A model generated the notes under the pieces. The model was not told the DNA's origin and ran no database searches. It saw only the letters and a list, made by a program, of their open reading frames with translations. From NCBI GenBank assembly GCA_023387695.1, contig JAEWHT010000344.1, positions 1-13,927 of the forward strand: a stretch of 13,927 nt of DNA, given 5' to 3'. This document shows positions 13,721-13,927 of this stretch, piece after piece. Source of the stretch: Pseudomonadota bacterium (GTDB lineage: Bacteria; Pseudomonadota; Alphaproteobacteria; Rhizobiales; Xanthobacteraceae). Each line of letters begins with the position of its first letter. Position 1 is the stretch's first letter. The translations under genes were made by a program, and so were the position numbers.

Positions 13721-13927
13721 CTACCGCTCCGTCAGCTTCAGCTCGATGCGGCGGTTGCGCTTGTAGGCGTCTTCGGTGTTGGCGGTGTCGAGCGGCTGGA
13801 ATTCGGCGAATCCTGCGGCGACCAAGCGCTGGGCGGGCACGCCGAGCGTGATCAGATATTGCACCACCGAGATTGCGCGCGCCGATGACAGGTCCCAGTT
13901 CGACTTGAAGTTCGCACCGCTCACCGG
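13721..13927 (-). CDS. OmpA/MotB-type peptidoglycan-binding protein, C-terminal part
   Basis: Only the last 68 codons are present; the gene enters from the right edge. The visible part is the second half of an OmpA-like domain: NWDLSSARAISVVQYLI, GVPAQRLVAAGFAEFQP and NRRIELKL, the last containing the conserved Arg pair that binds diaminopimelate in peptidoglycan. OmpA-like domains of this type anchor outer-membrane or MotB-like inner-membrane proteins to the cell wall. The N-terminal part that would tell which kind is outside the window; from memory Bradyrhizobium has a membrane-anchored coiled-coil protein ending like this. The frame stays open to the last base, and the in-frame GTG at 13924 is not a real start. 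The stop codon is TAG at 13723-13721. Confidence 0.88.
   Translation of the reverse strand, partial: PVSGANFKSNWDLSSARAISVVQYLITLGVPAQRLVAAGFAEFQPLDTANTEDAYKRNRRIELKLTER

Noticed and set aside
1..13927. tRNA, rRNA, phage or insertion-sequence genes
   Set aside because: No cloverleaf, rRNA stretch, transposase or integrase frame was recognised on either strand.

Overview
This is a GC-rich chromosomal segment of an alphaproteobacterium. Gene content, codon use and the intergenic palindromic repeats all point to Bradyrhizobium or a close relative in the Nitrobacteraceae. No gene here is typical of a phage, plasmid or transposon. Thirteen protein genes are supported, two of them cut by the window edges. 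A strong candidate small RNA sits in the largest gene-free gap, and four inverted-pair repeats lie in the right-hand third.

Left part (1-2917): the start of an exported SGNH/DUF459-type protein and a complete MltB-type lytic transglycosylase are on the minus strand. They diverge from galU (UDP-glucose synthesis), so this part is about envelope and polysaccharide. Middle part (2936-7801): a membrane diguanylate cyclase with an intact active site and I-site, a small divergent DUF7662-like gene, and a large 7TM-PAS-GGDEF-EAL protein whose GGDEF motif is degenerate but whose EAL residues look intact. The block may pair c-di-GMP synthesis with breakdown. Next (7908-10632): a PIG3-type quinone oxidoreductase diverges from a DUF1192 coiled-coil gene. 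It is followed by a 510-bp gap holding a repeat pair and a structured RNA with its own terminator, then by rcdA (DUF1465, an adaptor for CtrA proteolysis) and rpmE, which converge on a shared terminator. Right part (10695-13927): an MsbA-type ABC exporter, a small proline-rich membrane-anchored protein, a GNAT acetyltransferase and the C-terminus of an OmpA/MotB-type peptidoglycan-binding protein.

The best candidates for new biology are three. First, the RNA at about 9446-9551 carries anti-Shine-Dalgarno-like sequence in a loop and in its 3' part, with a near-consensus CtrA box upstream. Second, the four intergenic repeats share one layout: a hairpin followed by CCA, always in head-to-head pairs, which looks like a REPIN-type family with several stem sequences. 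Third, several leaders carry unexplained palindromes. No complete new multi-gene system can be claimed from the sequence alone.
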